Assembly: GCA_009377645.1 (NCBI GenBank)
Contig: WHTQ01000027.1
Coordinates: 1-51,516, forward strand
Source of the DNA: Micromonosporaceae bacterium
Lineage (GTDB): Bacteria; Actinomycetota; Actinomycetes; Mycobacteriales; Micromonosporaceae
Direction of reading: 5' to 3'
DNA: 51,516 nucleotides
The notes beneath the pieces are model-generated. The model did not search any database. It was not told the DNA's origin and saw only the letters and a program-made list of their open reading frames with translations. Each line of letters starts with the position of its first letter. The first letter of the stretch is position 1. Of this stretch, positions 43,668 through 51,516 are shown piece after piece. The position numbers were made by a program, and so were the translations under genes.

Positions 43668-44697
43668 CCCGGTGCCGGTGTCGTTGACTACCAAGGACTT
43701 CAAGTCCGACCAGGAGGTCCGCTGGTGCCCCGGCTGCGGGGACTACGCGATCCTGGCCGCGGTGCAGTCGTTCATGCCGGAGCTGGGCATCCCGCGGGAG
43801 CGGACCGTGTTCGTCTCCGGGATCGGGTGCGCCGCCCGCTTCCCTTACTATCTGAACACGTACGGGATGCACTCGATCCACGGCCGCGCCCCGGCGATCG
43901 CGACCGGGCTGTCGACCACCCGGCCGGACCTGTCGGTGTGGGTGGTCAGCGGGGACGGGGACGCCCTGTCGATCGGCGGCAACCACCTGATCCACGCGTT
44001 GCGCCGCAACGTCAACCTGACCATCCTGATGTTCAACAACCGGATCTACGGCCTGACCAAGGGTCAGTACTCGCCGACCAGCGAGCTCGGGAAGATCACC
44101 AAGTCGACGCCGGCCGGCTCGGCCGACTCGCCGTTCAACCCGCTGTCGCTGGCGCTCGGTGCGGAGGCGACCTTCGTGGCCCGGACCATCGACTCCGACC
44201 GCAAGCACCTGCAGTCGGTGCTGCGGGCGGCCGCCGAGCACCACGGGTCGGCGTTCGTCGAGATCTACCAGAACTGCAACATCTTCAACGACGAGGCCTT
44301 CGAGCCGCTGAAGAACCCGGCCACCCGGGACGACTACCTGATCCGCCTGGAGCACGGCAGCCCGATCACCTTTGGCGCGCAGGGCCAGTGGTGCGTCATC
44401 CACCCGCCCGGCGGGTTCGGGCTGGAGGTGAAGGAGACCGCGTCGGTCGACCCGGCGGAGATCGTCACCCACGACGCCGCGGTCGCCGAGCCGGCGTACG
44501 CGTTTGCGCTGTCCCGGTTGCCGGATCTGGATCTGCGGCACACGCCGATCGGGGTGTTCCGGCGGGTGGAGCGGCCCTCCTACGACGCGCTGGTGCGGGA
44601 GCAGGTGGCCACCGCGAAGGCGAAGGCGAACGGGGCCAGCCAGGAGGAGCAGCTGGCCGCGGCGCTCGCCAGCGGCGACACCTGGACCATCGGCTAG
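43660..44697 (+). CDS. korB: 2-oxoglutarate:ferredoxin oxidoreductase, beta subunit
   Basis: The protein is 345 residues. It carries the thiamine diphosphate and iron-sulfur region: RWCPGCGDYAIL near 21-32, SGIGCAARFPYY, the ThDP motif WVVSGDGDALSIGGNHLIHA near 93-112 and FNNRIYGLTKGQYSPT near 125-140. These match KorB closely. It pairs with the gamma-alpha chain encoded just upstream, with an 8-bp gene overlap ensuring balanced synthesis. The C-terminal tail is Ala/Lys-rich as in other actinobacteria. Confidence 0.96.
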   Translation: MPDPVPVSLTTKDFKSDQEVRWCPGCGDYAILAAVQSFMPELGIPRERTVFVSGIGCAARFPYYLNTYGMHSIHGRAPAIATGLSTTRPDLSVWVVSGDGDALSIGGNHLIHALRRNVNLTILMFNNRIYGLTKGQYSPTSELGKITKSTPAGSADSPFNPLSLALGAEATFVARTIDSDRKHLQSVLRAAAEHHGSAFVEIYQNCNIFNDEAFEPLKNPATRDDYLIRLEHGSPITFGAQGQWCVIHPPGGFGLEVKETASVDPAEIVTHDAAVAEPAYAFALSRLPDLDLRHTPIGVFRRVERPSYDALVREQVATAKAKANGASQEEQLAAALASGDTWTIG

Positions 44698-44710
44698 CGG
44701 CCCTAGGGGT

Positions 44711-44737
44711 TACCCCGCGCGGTGCGTGGCGCGGGTA
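44711..44737 (+). terminator. Hairpin after korB
   Basis: TACCCCGCGC and GCGCGGGTA pair over 9 bp with a single C bulge around an 8-base loop. It begins 13 bp after the korB stop codon. No T-run follows, so it is a probable but unproven terminator. Confidence 0.45.
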
Positions 44738-44743
44738 TGGTGT

Positions 44744-44773
44744 CCCGTGGTCTTCAAGATCTTGGCCCACGGG
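44744..44773 (+). promoter_or_regulatory. Hairpin that overlaps the SD of the permease-like gene
   Basis: CCCGTGG (44744-44750) pairs with CCACGGG (44767-44773) across a 16-base loop. The right arm runs into GGGAGG (44771-44776), the ribosome site 5 bases before ATG 44782, so folding could mask translation. A possible -10 TATGGT lies at 44736-44741, which would put the transcript start inside the left arm, so the hairpin may only form in longer transcripts. Confidence 0.35.
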
Positions 44774-44781
44774 AGGATGCG

Positions 44782-46044
44782 ATGACCGACGACGCCCGCG
44801 GTACGGACGCGCCGACGGACAGCGAGGAGACGACCACCCGGCTGAGCCCGCCGGGGCTGGACGCTACCCCGGAAGCGGGTGCGGTTCCGGGGGATGGGGA
44901 TCGGGATCGGGTCTGGGTCAACCTCGCCTGGGAGGGCACGCTGCTGGTCCTGCTGGCCGGCGGGGTCGGGTTGTGGTGGCTGCTCGGCGGGACCATCGAC
45001 CTGTTGCAGGACCCGGACCTGCTGGCCGACCGGATGTACGAGGTGGCGCCGTTCCTGCTGCTCGCGACCGCACTGGCGATGTCGATCCGGGTGCGGGCGG
45101 TCAACCTCGCGGTGGGAGCCGTGGCCGGCCTGGCCGCGGTGCTGTTCCTGGAGTGGGAGGGCGAGAACCGGCTGGTCGCGGTGGCGCTGGTGGTGGCCGC
45201 CGCGGTCGCCGCTGGGGTGGTCCTGTCGGTGCTGGTCGCGGGGTTGAAGGTTCCCGGCTGGGCGGCCAGCCTGGGGCTGGTGGTGGCGGTGATGGCCACC
45301 GCGGCCACGATCGCCGGCTCCGAGCTGGTCCCGGTCGGCGCGTCCGCCAGTGGCCTGCTCGGTGCGGCCCCGGACGCCACCACGGTGTCGGTCACCAGCA
45401 GCGGGCTGGCCTGGTTGCTGATCCTGGCGGTGATGGCGGTGTCGGTGCTGGGTGGCATCCTCGGGGTGCTCCCGCCGGTCCGGCGGTGGCTGCAGTCCGC
45501 CCGGGAGGCGGCGACCGGACCCGACCGGCGCCGCCGGTCCGCGGCGCTGACCACCGGGGCCGCGCTGCTCGGCTCCTGCCTGCTGGCCGCCGCCGCTGGG
45601 CTGCTGCTGGTGGTCCCGTTCGACAGTGGCTTCGGCGGCGTCCGCATCCCGGTCGGTTCGCTGGAGCCGGTGGGGCTCGCGCTGGCGTTCGCGATCGTGC
45701 TGCTGGGCGGCACGAGCCTGTGGGGCCGGCGGGGCGGGGTGTTCGGCACGCTGCTCGCGGCGCTGGGGCTGTTCGCGGTGTTCGTTGCCTTCGACGAGTC
45801 CGGCTGGGCGGACCAGAGTCATTGGATCACGGTCGGCGCGCTCGGGCTCGGGTTCCTGGTGAGCTGGCTGGTGGAGCTGGCCGGTGGCCGCAGTCCGCGG
45901 CTGGCCGCGGGCTCAGATTCGGCGGGGGCGGGTGGTTCGCTCGCGACCGCTGAGCCGGCCGGGACTGCCGACCCGGCCGCCACTCCGGTGCCCGGCGAGT
46001 CCGCCGCCCAGCCGGAGCTCCAGCCGGTCAGCGGCGACCGGTAG
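44782..46044 (+). CDS. Orphan multi-pass membrane protein resembling RbsC-type permeases
   Basis: The protein is 420 residues, with a hydrophilic acidic N-terminus (about 1-45) and a Ser/Ala/Pro-rich C-terminal tail (about 370-420). About ten hydrophobic segments lie between. AVNLAVGAVAGLAAVLF and LKVPGWAASLGLVVAVMA resemble the conserved segments of branched-chain amino acid/ribose ABC permeases (iDLSvGs.. and ..vPsfiaTLG). No ATPase or binding protein gene is nearby, so a transport role is only a suggestion. The start is fixed by GGGAGG 5 bases upstream. The gene ends inside the convergent cyclase-like regulator gene, overlapping it by 17 bp. Confidence 0.6.
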   Translation: MTDDARGTDAPTDSEETTTRLSPPGLDATPEAGAVPGDGDRDRVWVNLAWEGTLLVLLAGGVGLWWLLGGTIDLLQDPDLLADRMYEVAPFLLLATALAMSIRVRAVNLAVGAVAGLAAVLFLEWEGENRLVAVALVVAAAVAAGVVLSVLVAGLKVPGWAASLGLVVAVMATAATIAGSELVPVGASASGLLGAAPDATTVSVTSSGLAWLLILAVMAVSVLGGILGVLPPVRRWLQSAREAATGPDRRRRSAALTTGAALLGSCLLAAAAGLLLVVPFDSGFGGVRIPVGSLEPVGLALAFAIVLLGGTSLWGRRGGVFGTLLAALGLFAVFVAFDESGWADQSHWITVGALGLGFLVSWLVELAGGRSPRLAAGSDSAGAGGSLATAEPAGTADPAATPVPGESAAQPELQPVSGDR

Positions 46045-48784
46045 CTGGACGCCCGGTAGCCGGACGCCCGGGCTGGCCCGGTCCGCGCTCGGCTGCGTCT
46101 ACTGTGGTCAGCTCGTCCGGGACCTCCTGGTCGACGGAGAGCGCCACCGCGGCGGCCTGGGACAAGCTCAGCCCCGCCCCGTCCACATAGGCAGCATCGA
46201 ACTTCGGGTCGCCGAGCGCGTCCCGGACCGCCCCCTCCTGCTCGGCCCAGTACCGGTGGAACCCGCCGAGATTGCCCGGCCGGGCACGGTGGGCATGGAC
46301 CGCACCGAACAGCCGGGCCGCGGTGACGTGGTCGCCGCTGAGCGCGCACCGCACCGCCATCGCGCTCAGCGACTCGCAGGCCCGGGTGAAGAACCCGTAC
46401 GCCATCCGGGAACGCAGCGCCACCACCAGGTGATCGTGCGCGGCCACCTGGTCACCCCGGGCCAGCGCCACCATCCCGAGCAGCATGTCGACCGAGCGCC
46501 GGCCGCGCACCTCCGGGCGCGCCGACTCGGCCGGACGGGCCGCACCGAGCAGCTCGGCCGCCTCGTCGAGCGCACCCCGGCGCCACAGCACGCAGGCCAG
46601 GCAGTAGACCGCGAACAGCGCGTCCTCGGTGACGTCGCGCTCGGCCGCCCGGTCGATCAGCTCCCGGCAGGTCTGTTCCGCCTCGGCGTCCCGGCCGAGA
46701 TCCAGCAGCGACCAGCCCCGGCCGGCCAGCACCCGGGCCAGCAGGCCGGGATCGCCGGACCGGCGCGCCGCCTCCTCCGCGTCGAGCGAGTAGCGGAGCT
46801 GCTCGGCGTACTCCCCGTCCGCGCCCGCCTGCAGCGAGTGCACCTGGTACACCCCGGCGAGCTGGCTGTCGGTGATCTGCTCTCCGGTCTCGGCGACCCG
46901 CCCGTACAGGCGGAACAGCCACAGCCGGCCCTCCCGTGCCAGCCCCCGTTCCCGCCACCACTGCTCCATCCCCCGCACCAGCTGCTGGCCGAGCCGGCCG
47001 CTGCCGCCGGTGACGCACCAGTGCAGCGCACCGCGCACCTCGTCGGCCAGCTCGTCCAGCCGGTAGAGCGACAGGGTGGCGGGGTTGCCGTCCGGGTCGA
47101 GCTGGGCCCGGCGCAGGGCGTCCAGCGACCACGCGACATGCCGGTCCCGCGCCGCCTCCTCCTCTCCGGCCGCCGCCAGCGCGCGGGCCGCGTACGACCG
47201 GATCGGGTCGAGCATCCGGTAGGTGTAGGTGTACGACGGGGCCCGCTCGGCGGTCGCGGCCGGCGCGGCGTGCAACAGCGACTTGTCCACGAGCACGGTC
47301 AGCGCCTGGATCGGGTCGGTGGCGAGCAGCCACTCGGCGGTCGGCAGCTCCACCGGCCCGACGAACACCGACAGCGCCCGCAGCAGCCGGGCGGCTTCCG
47401 GCCCCAGGGTGCGGTAGGACCAGCCGACCGTCGCCTGCAGGGTCGCGTGCCGGGCCAGCGCAGGCGGCCCGGCGGTGGCTGCGCCGTCACCTCGACCGAC
47501 GTCGATCATGTCGAGCAGGTCTCCGGGACTACCGGCCAGCTCGACGTCCAGCCGCTCGGCCAGCTGGCCGGCGCTGACCACCCGCAGCCGGGCGGCGGCC
47601 AGCTCCAGCGCCAGCGGCAGCCCGCCCAGCCGGGCCGCGATCCTGACCAGGTGCGGCAGCTCGGCCGGCTCGACCCGGGTCCCGCCCCGGGCGGCGGCGG
47701 TACGGTCGGCCAGCAGCGCCACCGCGTCGCCCGGCTCCCCGTCCCCGGCCGGCTCCAGCGACAGTGGCGGGATCCGCCACACCACCTCGCCCAGCAGCCC
47801 CAGCGGCTCCCGGCTGGTGGCCAGCACCCGGCCTTCCCGGCCGGCAGCCAGCACGCTGGAGACCATCGACGCGACCGCGCCCACATGGGTGTCACAGGTG
47901 TCCAGCACCAGCAGCAGGCGGCGGTGCGCCATGTGTTCGACCAGCGTCTCCAGCACCGGGCGGCCGGGCTCCGGCCGCAGACCGAGCGCTCCGGCCACGG
48001 TCACCGCCACCAGGCCCGGGTCGGCCACCGCCGCCAGATCCACGAACCACAGCCCGTCCGGGTACGCGTCGACCAGCGCCCCGGCGACCTGCACCGCCAG
48101 CCTGGTCTTGCCCGCTCCGCCGGCTCCGACCACGGTCACGAGCCGGTGCCCGACCAGCAGCTCGGCCAGCCGGGCGAGCTCGTGCTCCCGCCCCACGAAG
48201 GAGGTGGTGGTGGCCGGTAGGTTGTGCGGCGGAGCCTCGTCGGTGCGGGGGCGGGGGAAGCCCTGCGCCAGACCCGGTGCGACCAGCTGGAACAGCCGCT
48301 CCCGGCCGTCGAACCCGCGCAGCCGGAACAGCCCCAGGTCCCGCAGCCGGGCCCCGTCGGCCAGCGGCGTCGCCTGCTCGGCGGTCGCCGCCGAGCAGAG
48401 CACCTGTCCACCATGGGCGGCGGCGGCGATCCGGGCGGCCCGGTGCACCTCGATGCTCGCGTACTCCCCGCCTTCCGGCTCTACCCAGCCACTGTGGAGG
48501 CCCATCCGGACCCGGGGCTGGGCGTGCGGCTGGGCCCAGTCGTGGCCGGCCAACGCCCGCTGAGCCGCCCGGCAGGCGGCCAGCGCGGCGGCCGCGTCCG
48601 GAAACGCGAAGAAGAAGGAATCACCCTCAGTGAACAGCTCGACACCGCCGGCCGCTCCGAAGGAACGCCGGAGCAACCGCCGATGCTCGTGTAGCACCGG
48701 TCGATAGCCCGCACCGAGCAACTGAGCCAGTCTGGTCGAACCCTCGATATCGGTGAAGAGAAACGTGACCAGCCCGCTCGGCAT
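46028..48784 (-). CDS. Class III cyclase-homology / NB-ARC ATPase / TPR signalling protein
   Basis: The protein is 918 residues from ATG 48784. AGGA lies about 6 bases upstream; an in-frame GTG at 48802 lacks this. Residues 1-160 form a class III nucleotidyl cyclase domain (VTFLFTDIEGSTRLAQLL, FTEGDSFFFAF, RMGLHSGW). In the usual Asn/Arg transition-state segment it reads VHRAARIAAA, so the Asn position is His and cyclase activity is doubtful. Next is an AAA/NB-ARC ATPase with Walker A VVGAGGAGKTRLAVQ near 218 and LLLVLDTCD as Walker B, followed by a long helical TPR-like region to the C-terminus. There is no C-terminal DNA-binding domain, unlike AfsR/LuxR-type relatives. It is probably a cytoplasmic signal-integrating protein; the ligand is unknown. 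Confidence 0.82.
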   Translation of the reverse strand: MPSGLVTFLFTDIEGSTRLAQLLGAGYRPVLHEHRRLLRRSFGAAGGVELFTEGDSFFFAFPDAAAALAACRAAQRALAGHDWAQPHAQPRVRMGLHSGWVEPEGGEYASIEVHRAARIAAAAHGGQVLCSAATAEQATPLADGARLRDLGLFRLRGFDGRERLFQLVAPGLAQGFPRPRTDEAPPHNLPATTTSFVGREHELARLAELLVGHRLVTVVGAGGAGKTRLAVQVAGALVDAYPDGLWFVDLAAVADPGLVAVTVAGALGLRPEPGRPVLETLVEHMAHRRLLLVLDTCDTHVGAVASMVSSVLAAGREGRVLATSREPLGLLGEVVWRIPPLSLEPAGDGEPGDAVALLADRTAAARGGTRVEPAELPHLVRIAARLGGLPLALELAAARLRVVSAGQLAERLDVELAGSPGDLLDMIDVGRGDGAATAGPPALARHATLQATVGWSYRTLGPEAARLLRALSVFVGPVELPTAEWLLATDPIQALTVLVDKSLLHAAPAATAERAPSYTYTYRMLDPIRSYAARALAAAGEEEAARDRHVAWSLDALRRAQLDPDGNPATLSLYRLDELADEVRGALHWCVTGGSGRLGQQLVRGMEQWWRERGLAREGRLWLFRLYGRVAETGEQITDSQLAGVYQVHSLQAGADGEYAEQLRYSLDAEEAARRSGDPGLLARVLAGRGWSLLDLGRDAEAEQTCRELIDRAAERDVTEDALFAVYCLACVLWRRGALDEAAELLGAARPAESARPEVRGRRSVDMLLGMVALARGDQVAAHDHLVVALRSRMAYGFFTRACESLSAMAVRCALSGDHVTAARLFGAVHAHRARPGNLGGFHRYWAEQEGAVRDALGDPKFDAAYVDGAGLSLSQAAAVALSVDQEVPDELTTVDAAERGPGQPGRPATGRPATGRR

Positions 48785-49012
48785 CTCCGTTCCTGCCGAC
48801 ACGAAGTACCCCCCCCCGCCCCCTGGAAGTCGCTACATGGTTTCGCACTGTCACCACCATTCGCATCCTGCGAACGGACAGGTTGGGCAGTCCGAGCCGT
48901 CGATCCGTGCGGGAGACCGTGTGCCGGCTCAGATGGCTCTGGGTGGCGTAACGATGCCCGATTGATGACGATGTGGCACGAGTAGCTAGACCTGGTCGGC
49001 CGTTCCGTCGAG
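48785..49012. other. Intergenic region with C9/C5 homopolymer tracts
   Basis: No gene is supported in these 228 bp. Nine C residues (48809-48817), one G and five C (48819-48823) lie 25-40 bases upstream of the cyclase-like gene start, that is a G-run in its leader or promoter on the coding strand. Such runs are prone to slippage. No clear promoter was identified. Confidence 0.6.
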
Positions 49013-49231
49013 CTAGCAGTGGCAAGCGCCGCCGCAGCAGCCGCCGCCACCACCACCTCCGGCGGGGCCGGCTGGCTGGGTGGCACGCCCAGCGAGCGAG
49101 ACGGTCGAGAGCAGCTTCACAGTGTCGTCGTGCCCGCGGGGGCAGTCTGCCGGCTCGCCGGCGGCGCTCATCGGCCGGTCGACCTCGAAGGTATCGCCGC
49201 AGGACCGGCAGCGAAACTCGTAGCGGGGCAT
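49013..49231 (-). CDS. FmdB-type zinc ribbon protein
   Basis: The protein is 72 residues. MPRYEFRCRSCGDTFEVDRP at the N-terminus is the FmdB/CxxC putative regulatory signature; the first pair is CRSC and the second metal site is probably CPRGH. The tail is Gly-rich and ends in a Cys/His cluster (CCGGACHC), as in many actinobacterial members. The function is unknown; the family is named after a formamidase regulator. TATGCT on the minus strand (49243-49238) lies 6 bases before the ATG, consistent with a leaderless transcript. Confidence 0.88.
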   Translation of the reverse strand: MPRYEFRCRSCGDTFEVDRPMSAAGEPADCPRGHDDTVKLLSTVSLAGRATQPAGPAGGGGGGGCCGGACHC

Positions 49232-49303
49232 GGCGCCAGCATAGCGCCGACGGTCCCCCCGGTGCCCTGGTCGTTCCGGCCGGTTTGGGCAATACTCGAC
49301 CGC

Positions 49304-50389
49304 ATGACCGAGCCGCCCGGCCCTCCAGGCGACGACGACCTCCAGCGCCCGCTCGATGAGTCGGTGTCCCGCACCGGGTCGACGGAGCCGCCAGCCACCG
49401 TGCCGGCCTCGCTAAGGCCGGCCGTACCGGCCTCGCCGGCCCAGACCGCTCCGGAGCCGGCGCCGATCCGCCGGCCCAGCCTGGCGCTGAGGCTGTTCCT
49501 CGGCCCCGCCCGGGCGGTGTGGGCGGTCCGGCGGCGGTCGGGCCGCGCCGCCCGGTCGCTCGCGCGCTGGACCGGCCGGCCGGCCGGCCGGTTCACGCTG
49601 CCGGGGCTGCTGATCGCGGCCTTGCTGGGGGTGGCGCTGGCGACCGGCGCGTTCCTGGTCCCGACCACCGGGCCCGGCCCCGCCGGGGCACCCGGCCCGT
49701 CCGGTACCCTGCCCTCCGGAGGCCCGTCCGGCGTCCCCAACCCGAGCACCGCACCGACCGCACCGGCCCCGATCAACACCCCGGGCAGCGTGCCGAGCGG
49801 CCAGGGCAGCCCGGCCCAGGCACTGGCCGACTGGGCGGCGCCGATCCAATCGCGTACCGACGTCCCGATGATCGCGCTGCAGGCGTACGGCTACGCCGAG
49901 CTGGCCGTGCGATCCACCACCCCCACCTGCCAGCTGACCTGGACCACCCTGGCCGCGATCGGGCGGGTGGAGTCCAACCACGGCAGCAGCGGCGGCGCCC
50001 GGCTGCTGGACGACGGCCGCGCGCTCCCGCCGATCATCGGGCTGCCGCTGGACGGGGAGGGCGAGCGGGCGGAGATCACCGACACCGACGGTGGCGCGCT
50101 GGACAACGACCTGACCTACGACCGGGCGGTCGGCCCGATGCAGTTCATCCCGGGGACGTGGCAGCTGGAGGCGGTCGACGCCACCGGCGACGGGATCGCC
50201 GACGTGCACAACATCCACGACGCCGCGCTGGCCGCCGCCAACTACCTGTGCCGCAGCGGGCGGGACCTGACCACCCCCGGCGGCTGGTGGGCCGCCGTGC
50301 TCTCGTACAACAACCTCCAGTCGTACGCGGAGGACGTGTTCGCGGCCGCCAACGACTACGGTCAAGCCAGCCGGGGTGGCGCTGCTTAG
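49304..50389 (+). CDS. Membrane-anchored lytic murein transglycosylase (MltB/SLT-like)
   Basis: The protein is 361 residues. A Pro/Ala-rich cytoplasmic part (about 1-95) with a basic stretch precedes one transmembrane segment (about 98-120, LPGLLIAALLGVALATGAFL). A Pro/Gly/Ser/Thr linker follows, then a lysozyme-like domain from about 175 on. TLAAIGRVESNHGSSGG carries the expected catalytic Glu, and VGPMQFIPGTWQLEAVDATG, NIHDAALAAANYLCRSG and VLSYNNLQSYAEDVFA match the transglycosylase fold. It should cleave peptidoglycan strands outside the membrane, releasing anhydro-muropeptides. AATACT lies 7 bases before the ATG, so a leaderless transcript is possible. It is divergent from the FmdB gene with a 72-bp gap. 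Confidence 0.88.
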   Translation: MTEPPGPPGDDDLQRPLDESVSRTGSTEPPATVPASLRPAVPASPAQTAPEPAPIRRPSLALRLFLGPARAVWAVRRRSGRAARSLARWTGRPAGRFTLPGLLIAALLGVALATGAFLVPTTGPGPAGAPGPSGTLPSGGPSGVPNPSTAPTAPAPINTPGSVPSGQGSPAQALADWAAPIQSRTDVPMIALQAYGYAELAVRSTTPTCQLTWTTLAAIGRVESNHGSSGGARLLDDGRALPPIIGLPLDGEGERAEITDTDGGALDNDLTYDRAVGPMQFIPGTWQLEAVDATGDGIADVHNIHDAALAAANYLCRSGRDLTTPGGWWAAVLSYNNLQSYAEDVFAAANDYGQASRGGAA

Positions 50390-50490
50390 CTCCGTCCGCT
50401 CCCTCCGCGAGCGCGACCCAGCGTAGCGGCTTCTGCACTTTGTTCCCGTCAGCTCTTCCGTCCGGCAGCCGGAGAGGGCAAGCTGTACGG

Positions 50491-51498
50491 GTGGCGGTGC
50501 GTGAGTGGGACCCGGCGAGCGCGACGGACGCGGAGATCGAGTCGGTGGTGGCGGCACTCAACGAAGTCCTCGCCACCGACCTTCCGGGCGACCCGCACTG
50601 GCAGAACACCGGCATGCGGGAATATCTGAGCGAGACGATGCCCGGCGAGCGGCGAGTCTGCTGGCTCACCGACGGCGATCCGCCGGGTCGGGCGACCGGG
50701 CACGCCAACCTGCTGCTGCTCGGCGACATCGGGGTGGTGGAGGTGCTGGTGCATCCCGGCGCCCGGCACCAGGGAGTGGGCAGCGCCCTGCTGGACGCCG
50801 TGGTGCGGCGCGCCTACTCCGAGGGACTAGCCTCGATCGGGGTGGAGGCGGTCGGCGGTACGCCGGCGATGAAGTTCTGGGAGTCGCTCGGGTTCCGCTG
50901 CCCGTATGTGGAGATGCGCAGCGTCCTCGATCTGTCCACTGTCGATCGTGGTAGCGTGCGGGCGATGGCGGCGGCGCCGGACGGCTACCGGGTCGAGTTC
51001 CACCCCGGCGGGCTGCCGGACAGCCTGCTGGAGGCGTACGCGGCGGCCAAGGCGTCCCGGCGCGAGGCCGAGTCCGGCGAGCTGGAGCTTCGACCCAGCT
51101 CGTACGACGCGCAGCGGCTCGCCGAGAGCCTCACCACCCTGAACCGGCGCGGCATGAAGCCCTATCTGGTGCTGGCGGTGCACGAACCGAGTGGTGCGGT
51201 GGCGGCACTGACCGAGGTGGTCACCCCGGCCCAGCACCCCTCCCGCGCCGACCAGTACGACACGATCGTGGCGCCGGCCCACCAGGGACGCGGCCTGGAG
51301 CGGACGATCAAGGCCCGGATGCTGACCGAGCTGCGGGCCGTCGAGCCGCGGGTCACCGAGGTGCAGACCTGGAACGCGCTGGCCAACGACCCGATGGCCG
51401 AGGTCAACGCCGAGCTCGGGTTCCACCCGGACCGGGAGTGGCGCGAGTACGAGGCCGACGTGCTCGACCTGGTCCGCCAACTCAACACCGCGTCGTAA
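50491..51498 (+). CDS. Double GNAT-domain acetyltransferase
   Basis: The protein is 335 residues from GTG 50491. Two GNAT halves are visible. The first has VVEVLVHPGARHQGVGSALL near 79-98, including the acetyl-CoA loop RHQGVGS, and KFWESLGFRCPYVEM. The second has DTIVAPAHQGRGLERTIKAR near 257-276 and NAELGFHPDREWREYE near the end. The tandem layout resembles mycothiol synthase and other actinobacterial double-GNAT enzymes, but it lacks specific support for mycothiol synthesis. The ribosome site is weak: GGAGAGG at 50471-50477 is 13 bases from the GTG, partly within a small TCCGG-CAG-CCGGA hairpin. The substrate is unknown. Confidence 0.85.
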   Translation: MAVREWDPASATDAEIESVVAALNEVLATDLPGDPHWQNTGMREYLSETMPGERRVCWLTDGDPPGRATGHANLLLLGDIGVVEVLVHPGARHQGVGSALLDAVVRRAYSEGLASIGVEAVGGTPAMKFWESLGFRCPYVEMRSVLDLSTVDRGSVRAMAAAPDGYRVEFHPGGLPDSLLEAYAAAKASRREAESGELELRPSSYDAQRLAESLTTLNRRGMKPYLVLAVHEPSGAVAALTEVVTPAQHPSRADQYDTIVAPAHQGRGLERTIKARMLTELRAVEPRVTEVQTWNALANDPMAEVNAELGFHPDREWREYEADVLDLVRQLNTAS

Positions 51499-51516
51499 GC
51501 CGAGAACGGGCGGGTC

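Overview
The window is very GC-rich, with dense genes, strongly GC-biased third codon positions, many GTG/TTG starts and several starts placed 6-7 nt after a TANNNT -10 box (the leaderless pattern common in Actinomycetota). Gene content (MacS-like kinase/response regulator, GH6 and GH9 cellulases behind CebR-type boxes, KorAB, Lon behind a HAIR-type repeat, an ECF42-like sigma factor) fits a soil-type filamentous actinomycete, most likely Micromonosporaceae or a relative. The family-level call is inference; the phylum is near certain.

Region 1 (1-18625) is the most unusual part: a cell-surface glycopolymer locus that appears to make and attach a phosphonate. It holds two glycosyltransferase-2 enzymes (one cut by the window edge, one fused to a TagF-like polymerase), a second membrane-anchored CDP-glycerol glycerophosphotransferase-like protein, four LicD-fold proteins (two with clear or probable TPR arrays, one TPR-LicD-methyltransferase fusion, one smaller form), a LicC/PntC-like nucleotidyltransferase, and an operon of cytidylyltransferase-PEP mutase, phosphonopyruvate decarboxylase and an iron-type alcohol dehydrogenase. 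A PAPS-type sulfotransferase is divergent from that operon. With a reductase and no aminotransferase in view, the predicted headgroup is 2-hydroxyethylphosphonate, activated with CTP and moved to a glycan or polyol-phosphate chain by LicD-fold enzymes. The locus continues to the left of the window.

Region 2 (18653-23310): an acyl-CoA dehydrogenase, ATP-dependent protease Lon with a HAIR-like inverted repeat upstream, and a two-gene toxin-antitoxin-like operon with an apparently leaderless promoter.

Region 3 (23326-29204): a MacS-like histidine kinase, a LuxR-type response regulator and the three proton-translocating transhydrogenase subunits in one probable operon, then a divergent methyltransferase gene ending at a 29-bp perfect hairpin.

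Region 4 (29211-34198): divergent secreted cellulases (GH9 with CBM2; GH6 with CBM2) sharing an intergenic region with two CebR-like operators.

Region 5 (34248-41163): an ABC exporter flanked by two paralogous MarR/GbsR-type regulators with related operators, a helix-turn-helix protein followed by a truncated nucleotidyltransferase remnant, an ECF sigma factor with its YCII partner, and a flavin/F420-type oxidoreductase.

Region 6 (41164-51516): a 656-bp stretch without a convincing gene, KorAB, an orphan permease-like membrane protein, a large cyclase-homology/NB-ARC/TPR regulator, an FmdB-type zinc ribbon, a murein transglycosylase and a double-GNAT acetyltransferase. No tRNA, rRNA, CRISPR array, transposase or integrase was found.
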